A stretch of 64,000 nucleotides of DNA from Ruminococcus flavefaciens MA2007 (lineage in GTDB: Bacteria; Bacillota; Clostridia; Oscillospirales; Ruminococcaceae). The position numbers and the translations under genes were made by a program. Positions 34,172 to 42,306 of the stretch are shown one piece after another (positions within the stretch are counted from its first letter, which is position 1; each line of letters begins with the position of its first letter). Under the pieces are notes generated by a model that ran no database searches, had not been told where the DNA came from, and saw nothing but the letters and a program-made list of their open reading frames with translations. The DNA lies in NCBI RefSeq assembly GCF_000621845.1, contig NZ_JHXF01000001.1, positions 62,001 through 126,000 on the forward strand. The letters run 5' to 3'.

Positions 34172-35233
34172 CTACTGCTTCGGAATTGAAACGAATATCT
34201 TGAATCCCTCGGCAGAAGGCGTAAAGCTTATCCTGCCTTTCAGCGCCTCCACGCGGTCACGCATATTCTTCAAGCCTATGCCGCTTTCCTTTATCTCCGA
34301 GCAGCTGCCGTTGTCCTCCAGCATGAGCTGATAGAATGCAGGGTGCTCGCGGACGATAATGCTTATCTTATCTCCCGTGGAGTGCTTCACCGCATTGGAC
34401 AGCCCCTCCTTGACCACGCCTATCATACAGAGCTTCACATTGCCTGCCATGTATTCGCTTACGTCACAGTCCAGCATGACCGTGAACCTGCTGTCAACGC
34501 TGCTTATGCTGTCCTCGATTACCTTTTTCAGGTCTATGGAGTCGTCATGGAGGTCGTGAACGCTCTCCCTGATACTGGTCATAGCACTGTCGAGAGTGCT
34601 TTTCAGGCTCTCCAGCGGCTCGCGGAGCTGCTCGTCCTTGTTGATGACGATGAGAGCTCCCGACTGCAAAAGCGAGCGCGTGAGCATATGTCCCACATTG
34701 TCGTGTATCTCACGAGCTATACGGTTGCGCTCCTTTAGAGTGGCAAGGTGTATCTCGTTGTCCTGAGCCTGCGCAAGTCGGAGATTCTGCTCGCCCAGCT
34801 GTCTGTTCTTTCCTGCTATCTCATCACGGAGCAGTGTGAGCTTCGTGACGGTCTGTTCAAGTCCCGAAACACGGTGATATATTATTACGGTGACTGCTAT
34901 GGCAGCCAAGGTCATGACTATCTGCATTATCCTCATGTCGCCGATATTCCTCAAAACTGCCGCCGCAGGCAGCACCAGCCACCATTTTTTCTCCCAAAGC
35001 GCGTCGTACAGCATCAGCGGTATCATACATAGGAACAGCGGATATACTCCGCAAGCCAGCGAACAGGCGGCTATTATCACTGAAGCTGCCGCTTTGCCCG
35101 TCAGGAGCTGTGCAGCCGCAGAAGCCGTGACTGCCGTAATAGCCACGATAACAGGCTCAATGAAGCTGTCGCTCATAGCAAGGCTCATCATGCACAAAAG
35201 AAGAATCGCAAGTTTGTCGATAAGTCTGTTCAA
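34172..35233 (-). CDS. Sensor histidine kinase (HisKA_3 type)
   Basis: A membrane kinase with about four to five N-terminal helices and no large extracellular domain, a coiled-coil (GKNRQLGEQNLRLAQAQDNE), the phospho-acceptor H177 in REIHDNVGH, and an HATPase_c domain with GIGLKNMRDRVEAL. It should phosphorylate the NarL-type regulator downstream. The start is probably TTG 35233, with GGCGG about 9 nt upstream; an ATG at 35305 lies beyond the promoter's -10 and is excluded. The topology resembles LiaS/DesK-like intramembrane sensors. Confidence 0.88.
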   Translation of the reverse strand: MNRLIDKLAILLLCMMSLAMSDSFIEPVIVAITAVTASAAAQLLTGKAAASVIIAACSLACGVYPLFLCMIPLMLYDALWEKKWWLVLPAAAVLRNIGDMRIMQIVMTLAAIAVTVIIYHRVSGLEQTVTKLTLLRDEIAGKNRQLGEQNLRLAQAQDNEIHLATLKERNRIAREIHDNVGHMLTRSLLQSGALIVINKDEQLREPLESLKSTLDSAMTSIRESVHDLHDDSIDLKKVIEDSISSVDSRFTVMLDCDVSEYMAGNVKLCMIGVVKEGLSNAVKHSTGDKISIIVREHPAFYQLMLEDNGSCSEIKESGIGLKNMRDRVEALKGRISFTPSAEGFKIFVSIPKQ

Positions 35234-35273
35234 TCTCACACCGCCTTTCTGATTTGATAAATGCTTTGCATCA

Positions 35274-35302
35274 ATTATAGCATAAAAGCTTATAAATAGC
35301 AA
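35274..35302 (-). promoter_or_regulatory. Promoter of the two-component operon
   Basis: TTGCTA (35297-35302), 17-bp spacer, TATAAT (35274-35279) on the minus strand. Confidence 0.7.
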
Positions 35303-35384
35303 CAATCGCGGAAAAAACTTTCCCTTTTGTTGATATTACAACGCGAAAAAGGCTGCGGCGGCTCGCCGCTTAATAGCATATAAA
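35297..35384. repeat. Conserved promoter-upstream element, copy 1
   Basis: Beginning in the -35 and extending ~85 bp upstream, this segment (AGCAACAATCGCGGAAAAAA ... CGCGAAAAAGGCTGCGGCGG ... CGCTTA) closely matches 42030-42113, which also sits just upstream of a minus-strand promoter. It ends in a terminator-like hairpin of changing sequence. Confidence 0.6.
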
Positions 35385-35499
35385 ACACAAAATATCACGG
35401 AAAGGTGCACAAACAAGTTTTTCATACATATATAGCGAAAAAATGACCTCAGTCAATTTTCCTTTTTACAGAAAAAAATAGCAATATAGTCCTAATTTC

Positions 35500-35705
35500 A
35501 TTTCACAGAGGGGTGGAAAAGTTTTCAACACGGTGTTGAATAGACTGTGGATTCATTTGTTCGATTGTTGATAACTCTGTTGAAAGAGTGGAAAATAACG
35601 TAAAATACAGTTTCTGGAAGGGGTAAAAAGTTGAAAAGGCTGTGGATAATCAGGGAAAATGAGTAAACAATAAAAATACGCTGTGGAAAACGACTCCACA
35701 GCGAA
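35500..35705. other. Intergenic cluster of DnaA-box-like sequences
   Basis: Contains a perfect DnaA box TGTGGATAA (35641-35649) and close relatives TGTTGATAA (35566-35574), TGTGGATTC (35546-35554) and TGTGGAAAA (35682-35690), plus TGTTGAA-type 9-mers (35533, 35579) and TTTTCAACA (35522). It ends in a CGCTGTGGA/TCCACAGCG hairpin (35679-35703). Base composition resembles the gaps beside dnaA. No gene between 35306 and 35728. Confidence 0.6.
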
Positions 35706-35728
35706 ACTCTGTAAAGGATATGATTTGT

Positions 35729-36097
35729 ATGAAAAAGCTTTTAGCAATATGCTCCATATTTTTTACTGTTTGTGCAACTCTTACAGGCTGCGGAGACAAT
35801 AACGACGGTCATTACACCGACGACGGAAACGGCGCAGTAATGGAGGAAAGCACAACTGAAAAAAGATACGAGAGCACAACCGACAGAAGGCAGGATAGCT
35901 CCGTTAAGGACAGAATAGACGACGCTGCCGACGGTATCGGCGACGCAGGCAAGGATATAGTCGGCGGTGCAGGCGATGCTGGCAAGGACGTCATCGACGG
36001 CGCTCAGAACGCTGTGGACGACGTTATTGACGGTCTTGACGGCAAAAAGGAGCACGACGGCGAAAAGTCAACTACTACCAATAAAACAGACAGATAG
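35729..36097 (+). CDS. Small acidic lipoprotein with Gly-Asp-Ala-Lys repeats
   Basis: A 122-residue predicted lipoprotein (lipobox LTGC near residue 20). The mature part is a charged, Thr/Glu/Asp-rich spacer followed by amphipathic repeats (DGIGDAGKDIVGGAGDAGKDVIDGAQNAVDDVIDGLDG) like those in LEA/CsbD-type stress proteins. Start: ATG 35729, about 10 nt after AAAGGA; an ATG three codons earlier is too close to it. Function unknown. Confidence 0.7.
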   Translation: MKKLLAICSIFFTVCATLTGCGDNNDGHYTDDGNGAVMEESTTEKRYESTTDRRQDSSVKDRIDDAADGIGDAGKDIVGGAGDAGKDVIDGAQNAVDDVIDGLDGKKEHDGEKSTTTNKTDR

Positions 36098-36101
36098 CAA
36101 A

Positions 36102-36241
36102 AGGCGGACTTAAAGTCCGCCTCGAGCTGAGCCAGCTCGACCGCGACCACGTTGTCGCTCGTAAACTCGCTCACTTTCTTAAAAATCAATGCTCGTACAT
36201 CGCTTACAGCACAATGTACGAGCAATTTCATTTTTAAGAAA
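36102..36241. repeat. Palindromes and a large imperfect inverted repeat
   Basis: AGGCGGACTT/AAGTCCGCCT (36102-36122) follows the lipoprotein stop. The arms TTTCTTAAAAAT...GCTCGTACAT (36176-36200) and their near-exact complement (36214-36241) form a ~25-bp hairpin. The stretch 36133-36213 is an inverted relative of 28643-28712. No gene. Confidence 0.65.
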
Positions 36242-36267
36242 CGTCAAAATCTTTCCTTTATAATTAA

Positions 36268-37617
36268 TCAACAGCACAGTTCCGCCATAGCTTCTGCCAT
36301 AATCTCCGCATTTTTCAGCAGATTCTCCACTGTGATGAACTCGTCGGGGCAGTGCATATGACCGTCCTCGTTGGGGAACTCCGCACCGAAGGCAACTCCG
36401 CCCTCTATCTCGTGGACGTAGGTGCCGCCGCCAATGGCTATACAGCGCCCCTTATCGCCTGTAACACGCTCATATACGCGGAGAAGCGCCTGCACGAACT
36501 CGCTGTTTTCGTCGGTGCAGTGGGGCTCAACTCCCTCGCAGGAGTCGATATCAAAGCCAGCCGCACTAAGTCTTCCGCAGATGATATCGCTTATCTCTGC
36601 CTTTGTGCGGTCAAGCGGAAAACGTATATCAATAGCACCGTGAAGTCTGCCGTCTTCGGTGTTAAGCATTGACAGCACACAGGTCATATCGCCCGATATA
36701 TCGTCGCTGAAGCCAAGTCCGCAGCTCTTTCCGCTGAACTCGCCGTGGGGAAAGAGCTTTTTCAGCTCGTTCATGGGCTCACAGTCTATCCTGCCAGCCG
36801 AAAGAAGCTTCGTGATAGCATTTTTGCCCTTTTCGGGAGTCGAAGCATGAGCTGAAACGCCGTTTATAGTCTCAACATGAGTCTTTTTTTCCGTAATCTT
36901 AGTTGTTTTTCCTGTTTCCGTATCGAAAAATACTCCGCAGCCTGTTTTAGGATCAAAAGTCGATGTTATCCTGCATTCAGACGGAACGGCGTTTATAACA
37001 GTTCCAGCCTTGATTTCAACAGGCAAAGACCATTCTGTTGAAAAATAAACTCTCAGCATACCCTTTTCGGAGTTTATCACGGGGTACTCGCCGTCGGGAG
37101 TGAACACCATTGGCGGTAATTCGCGCTTTTTTCGGTAGTATGCAAGGTCTGCGGAACCGTTTTCCTCATTTGTGCCGAAAATAAGACGTATGCCCTTTTT
37201 AAGCGGCATTCCCAGCTCCTTAACGGCTCTTGCGGCAAACAGAGCCGCTACTGCCGGACCTTTGTCGTCGATAGCTCCGCGGCCTACAAGCTTGTCTGTA
37301 TCGGGCTCATGGCGCAGTACATAGGGCTCTGTGGTCCAGCCTGTACCCACGGGGACTACGTCCAGATGTGTCAGCACGGCAAGCTCCGCAGGAAGCGAGT
37401 TTATATCCGCCGAGCCTGCGTAGTTTTCCACATTGTCAACAGTAAAACCGAACTCCCCGCACTTTTTCAGCATAGTTTCCAGAGCCTTAGCAGGCATTCT
37501 TCCGAAGGGAAAGCCCTCCTCAGCCTCGCCCTGAACGCTTGGTATCGCCACTAATTCCGCAAGAAAGTCTATCATTTCCTGCTTGTGGGCTTCAAGATAA
37601 TCTCTTATTTTGCTCAT
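36268..37617 (-). CDS. pepV: PepV/Sapep-type M20 dipeptidase
   Basis: The 449-residue cytosolic metallopeptidase matches the PepV/Sapep branch of family M20, which cleaves dipeptides with unblocked N-termini. Metal ligands and catalytic residues are visible: H84 and D86 (THLDVVPVG), the bridging Asp in GRGAIDDKGP (D117), E151-E152 (GTNEENGS), and a C-terminal histidine in GGTYVHEIEGG. Normal length. Start: ATG with GGAG upstream. Monocistronic by context. Confidence 0.92.
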   Translation of the reverse strand: MSKIRDYLEAHKQEMIDFLAELVAIPSVQGEAEEGFPFGRMPAKALETMLKKCGEFGFTVDNVENYAGSADINSLPAELAVLTHLDVVPVGTGWTTEPYVLRHEPDTDKLVGRGAIDDKGPAVAALFAARAVKELGMPLKKGIRLIFGTNEENGSADLAYYRKKRELPPMVFTPDGEYPVINSEKGMLRVYFSTEWSLPVEIKAGTVINAVPSECRITSTFDPKTGCGVFFDTETGKTTKITEKKTHVETINGVSAHASTPEKGKNAITKLLSAGRIDCEPMNELKKLFPHGEFSGKSCGLGFSDDISGDMTCVLSMLNTEDGRLHGAIDIRFPLDRTKAEISDIICGRLSAAGFDIDSCEGVEPHCTDENSEFVQALLRVYERVTGDKGRCIAIGGGTYVHEIEGGVAFGAEFPNEDGHMHCPDEFITVENLLKNAEIMAEAMAELCC

Positions 37618-37652
37618 TGTATTCTCCTGCAGCTTAAATTATTCCTATAACG

Positions 37653-37679
37653 CAAAAAACCGCAGTATATACTGCGGTG
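37653..37679 (-). terminator. Terminator of the ABC ATPase gene
   Basis: On the minus strand ACCGCAGTATATACTGCGGT followed by TTTTTT; CGCAAA/TTTGCG extends the stem. A GTACACA/TGTGTAC pair lies just before it (37688-37716). Confidence 0.8.
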
Positions 37680-37748
37680 ATTTGCGTGTACACAACGTCT
37701 TGCGGCGCTGTGTACCAAGAAAGAAAGGATAAATATGAAAAGAATTAA

Positions 37749-38879
37749 TCAGTTTACAATAGCCTTTTCAGTTTCCTTATCGAAGATATGGATTCTGTTA
37801 GGATCAATAGCAACCTTGATGTCGTCACCAGGTCTTGCTGTTGATCTTGGGCTAACTCTTGCTGTGAGCGGAATACCCTCACAAAGGAGATAGAGGTATG
37901 TCTCAGCACCCATCATTTCTGTGATCTCAACGTTAGCGTCGATAACACCTGTAGAAGCATTTGAAAGGTACATTTCCTCGTCGTGGATAGACTCAGGACG
38001 TACACCGAGAATGATCTCCTTGCCAACATAAGCGCCGAGGTCTTCGTTTACCTTTGACTCAGGAACGATGATCTGATATCTGTTGCCTCTGCCGTTTGTT
38101 GCGCCGAATTCAACGATATACTGACCGTACTCTTCCTTGAGCTCTGCGTCGATGAAGTTCATCTGAGGTGAGCCGAGGAAGCCTGCAACGAACTTGTTTA
38201 CAGGGTTCTCGTAGAGGTTCTGAGGTGTATCGATCTGCTGAACGAAACCATCCTTCATACAAACGATTCTGTCACCCATTGTCATAGCCTCTGTCTGGTC
38301 ATGAGTTACGTAAATAAATGTAGTACCCAGCTTCTTGTGGATCTTAGCGATCTCGGTTCTCATCTGAGCACGGAGCTTAGCATCGAGGTTTGAGAGAGGC
38401 TCATCGAGAAGGAATACCTTAGGTGAACGAACGATAGCACGACCGAGAGCAACTCTCTGTCTCTGACCACCTGACATAGCCTTTGGCTTTCTGTCGAGGA
38501 GGTGTGTAAGGTCGAGGATCTTAGCAGCCTCGTTTACCTTTCTCTCGATCTCGTCCTTAGGAACCTTACGGAGTTTAAGACCGAAAGCCATGTTCTCGAA
38601 AACTGTCATGTGAGGGTAAAGAGCGTAGTTCTGGAAAACCATTGCGATATCTCTGTCCTTAGGAGCGATATCATTAACGAGTCTGTCGCCTATATAAAGC
38701 TCGCCCTCTGATATCTCCTCGAGACCAGCGATCATACGGAGAGTTGTTGACTTACCGCAGCCGGAAGGTCCAACAAGAACGATAAACTCCTTATCTCTTA
38801 TCTCTAAATTTACATCTGAAACAGCGACAACGCCGCCCGGATATTTCTTATAAATGTTTTTAAGTGTTAAGCCTGCCAT
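37749..38879 (-). CDS. MsmX/UgpC-type sugar ABC transporter ATPase
   Basis: The 376-residue ATPase has Walker A GPSGCGKST (37-45), signature MSGGQRQRVALGRAI, Walker B VFLLDEPLSNLD, and the C-terminal TOBE/regulatory domain of CUT1 carbohydrate importers. No permease or binding-protein gene is nearby. In Gram-positives such orphan MsmX/MsmK ATPases energise several oligosaccharide importers at once, which suits this glycan user. Own promoter at 38946-38974 and own terminator. Confidence 0.93.
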   Translation of the reverse strand: MAGLTLKNIYKKYPGGVVAVSDVNLEIRDKEFIVLVGPSGCGKSTTLRMIAGLEEISEGELYIGDRLVNDIAPKDRDIAMVFQNYALYPHMTVFENMAFGLKLRKVPKDEIERKVNEAAKILDLTHLLDRKPKAMSGGQRQRVALGRAIVRSPKVFLLDEPLSNLDAKLRAQMRTEIAKIHKKLGTTFIYVTHDQTEAMTMGDRIVCMKDGFVQQIDTPQNLYENPVNKFVAGFLGSPQMNFIDAELKEEYGQYIVEFGATNGRGNRYQIIVPESKVNEDLGAYVGKEIILGVRPESIHDEEMYLSNASTGVIDANVEITEMMGAETYLYLLCEGIPLTARVSPRSTARPGDDIKVAIDPNRIHIFDKETEKAIVN

Positions 38880-38945
38880 TTTTAATCTGTTCCTCCAGTA
38901 TAAAATTGTGCCGATATATTTTTTTCCGCTATCAGCTATGATAAT

Positions 38946-38974
38946 ATGATACCATACTTTGCAAAATTTTTCAA
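38946..38974 (-). promoter_or_regulatory. Promoter of the MsmX-type ATPase gene
   Basis: TTGAAA (38969-38974), 17-bp spacer, TATCAT (38946-38951) on the minus strand. Confidence 0.7.
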
Positions 38975-38992
38975 GTTGCTAAATTGCCAAAG

Positions 38993-39778
38993 TTATAAAT
39001 CGTTGTTTATTAGATTTGCCGAAAAAACAGGGAAAAATTGACTGTAAAAAAGGTCAAAATCCTGTGGTTTGAACAAGTTTTCAACATCTTTGTGCAATAA
39101 TTCCATACACTGTCCTATCGCCAGTTTTTCGGGCAAAATCAAAGCTCCCAGTGAAACGCGCGCCAGTCGCTCTACGTGATTGCCCACAGCTGCGAACATT
39201 CTTTTAACTTGGTGATATTTTCCTTCACAAATTTGTATCATCGCCAGTTTATCGCTATTTTCCGCAGATTTTACACGAGCAGGCAGACAAGTCTCCCCGT
39301 CGGCGAGTTTAATGCCCTCTGCAAATTTGTTAATATAATTATTTTCAAATGGTCTGGCAAGTTTCACAATATAAATTTTGGTTATTTTTCGGCGTGGTGA
39401 CAATATTTGGTGAGCCAGCTCGCCGTCGTCTGTGATGAGCAGAGCCCCTGTGCTGTCCTTGTCGAGACGCCCTGCGGGGAACATACCCTTTGTCCGCATT
39501 TCGGGCGGAATGAGCTTTATCACGGTCTCTCCGTCCTTGTCGTCGGTAGAGCAGACATAGCCCTGCGGCTTGTTCAGCAGTATATATCTGTACCGTGAGC
39601 TTTTCAGCTCCTGACCGCATACGCTCACTACAGCCGTATTGCCGTCTATCTTGACGTCAGAGCGCTTTGCGGTAACGCCGTCAACGGTTATCCTACCCTT
39701 TGCCGCAAGCTCCTTTATCTGACTTCTGGAGTACTCTGTGCGCTCGGATATGAATTTATCAAGTCTTATCTGCGCCAT
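38993..39778 (-). CDS. RsuA/RluB-family pseudouridine synthase
   Basis: The 261-residue protein has an N-terminal S4 RNA-binding domain (RLDKFISERTEYSRSQIKELAAKGRITVDG) and a catalytic domain with the nucleophile D106 in GRLDKDSTGALL. Isomerises a uridine in rRNA; RsuA (16S position 516) is the best fit by length, RluB the alternative. Start: ATG 39778 with AAAGGAG 7 nt upstream, six codons inside a longer open frame. The ~30-residue C-terminal extension is rich in Phe. Confidence 0.88.
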   Translation of the reverse strand: MAQIRLDKFISERTEYSRSQIKELAAKGRITVDGVTAKRSDVKIDGNTAVVSVCGQELKSSRYRYILLNKPQGYVCSTDDKDGETVIKLIPPEMRTKGMFPAGRLDKDSTGALLITDDGELAHQILSPRRKITKIYIVKLARPFENNYINKFAEGIKLADGETCLPARVKSAENSDKLAMIQICEGKYHQVKRMFAAVGNHVERLARVSLGALILPEKLAIGQCMELLHKDVENLFKPQDFDLFYSQFFPVFSANLINNDL

Positions 39779-39851
39779 TGAGACTCCTTTCGGCATAATG
39801 TACGGACTTGGGTGAATAGAATCTACTTATAACAATACAGGAGTTGATAAT

Positions 39852-40256
39852 ATGAGAAAAATTATATTTATGGCTGCTGCGGCTGCATTTGCTCTTGCGG
39901 CGTGTACTGCAAATGACGATACATCAGCAGTCAGCATAGCCGCCGAAAATGCCGCTCAGCGCATAAGCTACTTTGCCTCTCACGGCTGGGAGGTAGAGGA
40001 GATATCCGAAAGATGCGTGACTATCCCCGAGAGCTTTTCCTCTGTCTATGAGGAATACGCCCTCATGCAGGATAAGCAGGGACTTCCTCTCCGCCGTTAT
40101 GCAGGCAGAAACGCAAGACTTTTCGTCTATGAGGTGAAAAACTACAGCCCACAGAACAAAAAAATGCTTGCAGAGCTCCTTGTATGCGATAATACTGCCG
40201 TAGCCTCAATGGTCTACAGTGAGGACAGCGGCAGTATAAAAATGCCTGTGAGCTGA
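39852..40256 (+). CDS. DUF4830 lipoprotein
   Basis: A 134-residue predicted lipoprotein (lipobox LAAC near residue 18) whose mature part fits DUF4830: RISYFASHGWEVEEIS, VTIPESFSSVYEEYALMQDKQGLPLRRYAG, then YEVKNYSP. Function unknown; in other Firmicutes the family is a small secreted protein. Start: ATG with AGGAG about 9 nt upstream. Convergent with the next gene, whose stop is 1 nt away. Confidence 0.8.
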   Translation: MRKIIFMAAAAAFALAACTANDDTSAVSIAAENAAQRISYFASHGWEVEEISERCVTIPESFSSVYEEYALMQDKQGLPLRRYAGRNARLFVYEVKNYSPQNKKMLAELLVCDNTAVASMVYSEDSGSIKMPVS

Positions 40257-40257
40257 A

Positions 40258-40674
40258 TCAGAATACGTTGAGAAGGCTTCCTACGAATGGGAATTTGTAA
40301 GCTTTGCCCTTGTAAGCGCCGTATCCATAAAAGAAACATATTCCAAGGTAAACAAAAGGCCAGAGTATTCTGAAAATAATGCCTAAGATCGGGATAAATC
40401 CTAAAATTGCAAATATAATGCCGATGATAAGAGCTATGATGAGCCATGTCAGGGACTGATTTGCGTGGAATTTATTGTATGTGGAGTTTCCGTCCATACA
40501 AATCGGCAGGAAGAAAAGAATAGGGATAAGATATGCAATGATAGCGATTGCAGAATGCTTCTTTACATCTGCCTCGGCAAATGTTTTTTCGGTGTTGATG
40601 TCATTGAAATTCTCAAGAAAAATGTCGAGTTTCTCAAAAAAACCATTTGTTCCGTTTGGTGTGCCATTGCTCAT
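40258..40674 (-). CDS. DUF4870/Tic20-like small membrane protein
   Basis: A 138-residue protein with a hydrophilic N-terminus and three to four membrane helices (IAIIAYLIPILFFLPI; WLIIALIIGIIFAILGFIPILGIIFRILWPFVYLGICFFYG). KFHANQSLTW between helices is the DUF4870 hallmark. Function unknown. It follows nrdR by 18 nt on the same strand, so probably the third gene of that operon. Confidence 0.8.
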   Translation of the reverse strand: MSNGTPNGTNGFFEKLDIFLENFNDINTEKTFAEADVKKHSAIAIIAYLIPILFFLPICMDGNSTYNKFHANQSLTWLIIALIIGIIFAILGFIPILGIIFRILWPFVYLGICFFYGYGAYKGKAYKFPFVGSLLNVF

Positions 40675-40692
40675 AGTAAAAACCTCCGTAGA

Positions 40693-41169
40693 TTATAATT
40701 CGGAATATTCTTCCGTTTTTTGTTTTTTTCCGTCAAATTCGCTTATAGCCGCTACAAAGCTGTCTATATCCGTAAAATCCTTGTAAACAGACGCAAATCT
40801 TATATAGGATATGGGATCTATCTCCCTGAGCCTGTCAAGCACCAGCTCGCCTATCTCAGTGGATTTTGCAACTGTTCTCAGGGCGTTTGCGTAGTAATTC
40901 TCAACATAATTAGCTATCTCATTGACCTTTTCAGCTGAGACAGGACGCTTTTTTATTGCCGAGACTATGCCGTTTATCAGCTTTGTCTTGTCAAAGAGCT
41001 GAACGCTGCCGTCTCTTTTTTCCACCATAAGCAGAGGCACTTCAACAGCCTCAAATGTATTGAATCTTTCGCCGCACCTGACGCATTCACGCCGCCTTTT
41101 TGTCTTGTCATCAACAGGGCGTGAATCTATTACCTTTAATTCTTCATATCCGCAGTATGGACACTTCAT
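40693..41169 (-). CDS. nrdR: Transcriptional repressor NrdR
   Basis: Represses ribonucleotide reductase genes in response to nucleotide levels. The 158-residue protein has the zinc ribbon C3/C6/C29/C32 (CPYCG ... CVRCGERF) and an ATP-cone domain (VEKRDGSVQLFDKTKLINGI ... YIRFASVYKDF). Length is normal. It overlaps the preceding TIM-barrel gene by 4 nt, which suggests coupled translation. No ribonucleotide reductase gene or NrdR box was seen here. Confidence 0.96.
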   Translation of the reverse strand: MKCPYCGYEELKVIDSRPVDDKTKRRRECVRCGERFNTFEAVEVPLLMVEKRDGSVQLFDKTKLINGIVSAIKKRPVSAEKVNEIANYVENYYANALRTVAKSTEIGELVLDRLREIDPISYIRFASVYKDFTDIDSFVAAISEFDGKKQKTEEYSEL

Positions 41170-41969
41170 AATCTTTGCTCCCTGCCGTAAGGTTCAGTCA
41201 TCCTGCAGAGCTTGTTATAGCTGGATATCAGGTCGCTTATACCCGAAAAGCCGCCTCTGTAAAGCTCCAAGATGACGCTGCAATCCGAATTGTATACTGC
41301 AAGCTTTTCAAAGAACTGCTTAAAATTGAATCTTCCTCTGCCTATAAGCAGGCAGTCTCCCATTTCTCCCGAATCGCTTATATGGACGTGGCATATCTTG
41401 TCACCCACTGCGTCGAGGAATTTCAGGGGGTTCTCATTGGAGCGCAGAGCCTGCTTTGTATCGAGTACAAAGGCAAACTCATTGCCGAGCATATTCTTTA
41501 TCTCTTTTACGAATACCGATGAAGCGCTTTTGCACCGCGAAACGTTCTCGACTGCCACTGTTATGCCGAATTCCTTACCCAGTCGGAAAAGCCTTGAATA
41601 CCTTTCGCAGTAAAACTCGGGAGTACATATGGAAGTGGGTTTTCCGCCGTGAAAAACGAATATATCGGCTCCCACGATATTCATAAAACGGAAGTAAAGC
41701 TTGTAATATTCAAGCATATCGTCAATTCTTCTCTCGTACTCCGAAAAGAACATCTGCGGTTCTATCTCGCAGGTAAACGGGTGTACGGAGGGGCTTTTGA
41801 CATCGAATCTTTTCATAAGATTGGCAATGCCGTGAGCGAAGCCCTTTTTCAGCTCTGAATGAGTATTTATGAACAGCTCAACGGTAGAAACTCCGTTGAC
41901 TGCAAGCTCGTAAAGAGACTCCTCAATGGGCTTGGGATACAGGCAAGCTGTAGAAACACCTGCTATCAA
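41166..41969 (-). CDS. Xylose isomerase-like TIM-barrel protein
   Basis: The 267-residue protein fits the sugar-phosphate isomerase/epimerase (AP_endonuc_2) fold: GVSTACLYPKPIEESL, an IFVFHGGKPTS strand, VAVENVSR, FVLDTKQAL and CHVHISDSGEMGDCLLIGRGRFNFKQF, with the usual Glu, Asp, His metal ligands. The substrate cannot be told. I take the TTG at 41969 as start because GGGAGG lies 6 nt upstream; an ATG 11 codons earlier lacks a site. First gene of the operon with nrdR. Confidence 0.8.
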   Translation of the reverse strand: MIAGVSTACLYPKPIEESLYELAVNGVSTVELFINTHSELKKGFAHGIANLMKRFDVKSPSVHPFTCEIEPQMFFSEYERRIDDMLEYYKLYFRFMNIVGADIFVFHGGKPTSICTPEFYCERYSRLFRLGKEFGITVAVENVSRCKSASSVFVKEIKNMLGNEFAFVLDTKQALRSNENPLKFLDAVGDKICHVHISDSGEMGDCLLIGRGRFNFKQFFEKLAVYNSDCSVILELYRGGFSGISDLISSYNKLCRMTEPYGREQRL

Positions 41970-42006
41970 AATTATCCCTCCCAACAATATAACGATACAC
42001 ATAGGT

Positions 42007-42035
42007 ATTATATCATAAAGTCATAAAAAAAGCAA
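42007..42035 (-). promoter_or_regulatory. Promoter of the TIM-barrel-nrdR operon
   Basis: TTGCTT (42030-42035), 17-bp spacer, TATAAT (42007-42012) on the minus strand. Confidence 0.75.
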
Positions 42036-42113
42036 CATTCGCGGAAAAAAAACTTACTTTTTTTTGCATTTTCAGCGCGAAAATGGCTGCGCGTGCTCTG
42101 CGCTTATACCATA
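42030..42113. repeat. Conserved promoter-upstream element, copy 2
   Basis: AGCAACATTCGCGGAAAAAA ... AGCGCGAAAATGGCTGCGCG ... GCGCTTATACCATA. It matches 35297-35384, starts in the same place relative to the promoter, and differs within a GCGC...GCGC hairpin at its far end. Confidence 0.6.
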
Positions 42114-42149
42114 TTCAAGCCGAAAGCCAATAAAAAATAATATCTTAGT

Positions 42150-42251
42150 TTAGAGTTGAGAGTGAAGAGTTGAGAGTTAATGTGTTCGCTCCGCTAACAT
42201 AATTTAAATAATATCGCCGCAGGCGATACCATAACTTTCAACTCTCAACTG
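42150..42251. repeat. GAGTTGAGAGT inverted repeat
   Basis: Direct GAGTTGAGAGTGAAGAGTTG copies followed, after GCTCCGCTAAC and TCGCCGCAGGCGA hairpins, by the complement AACTTTCAACTCTCAAC. Together with the tail of the promoter-upstream element it fills the gap before ytaF; no gene. Confidence 0.6.
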
Positions 42252-42306
42252 AAAAACAATGTCATTCTTCTGCAGCCCTGCATATCATATTGCGGAGGTG
42301 TTTATT

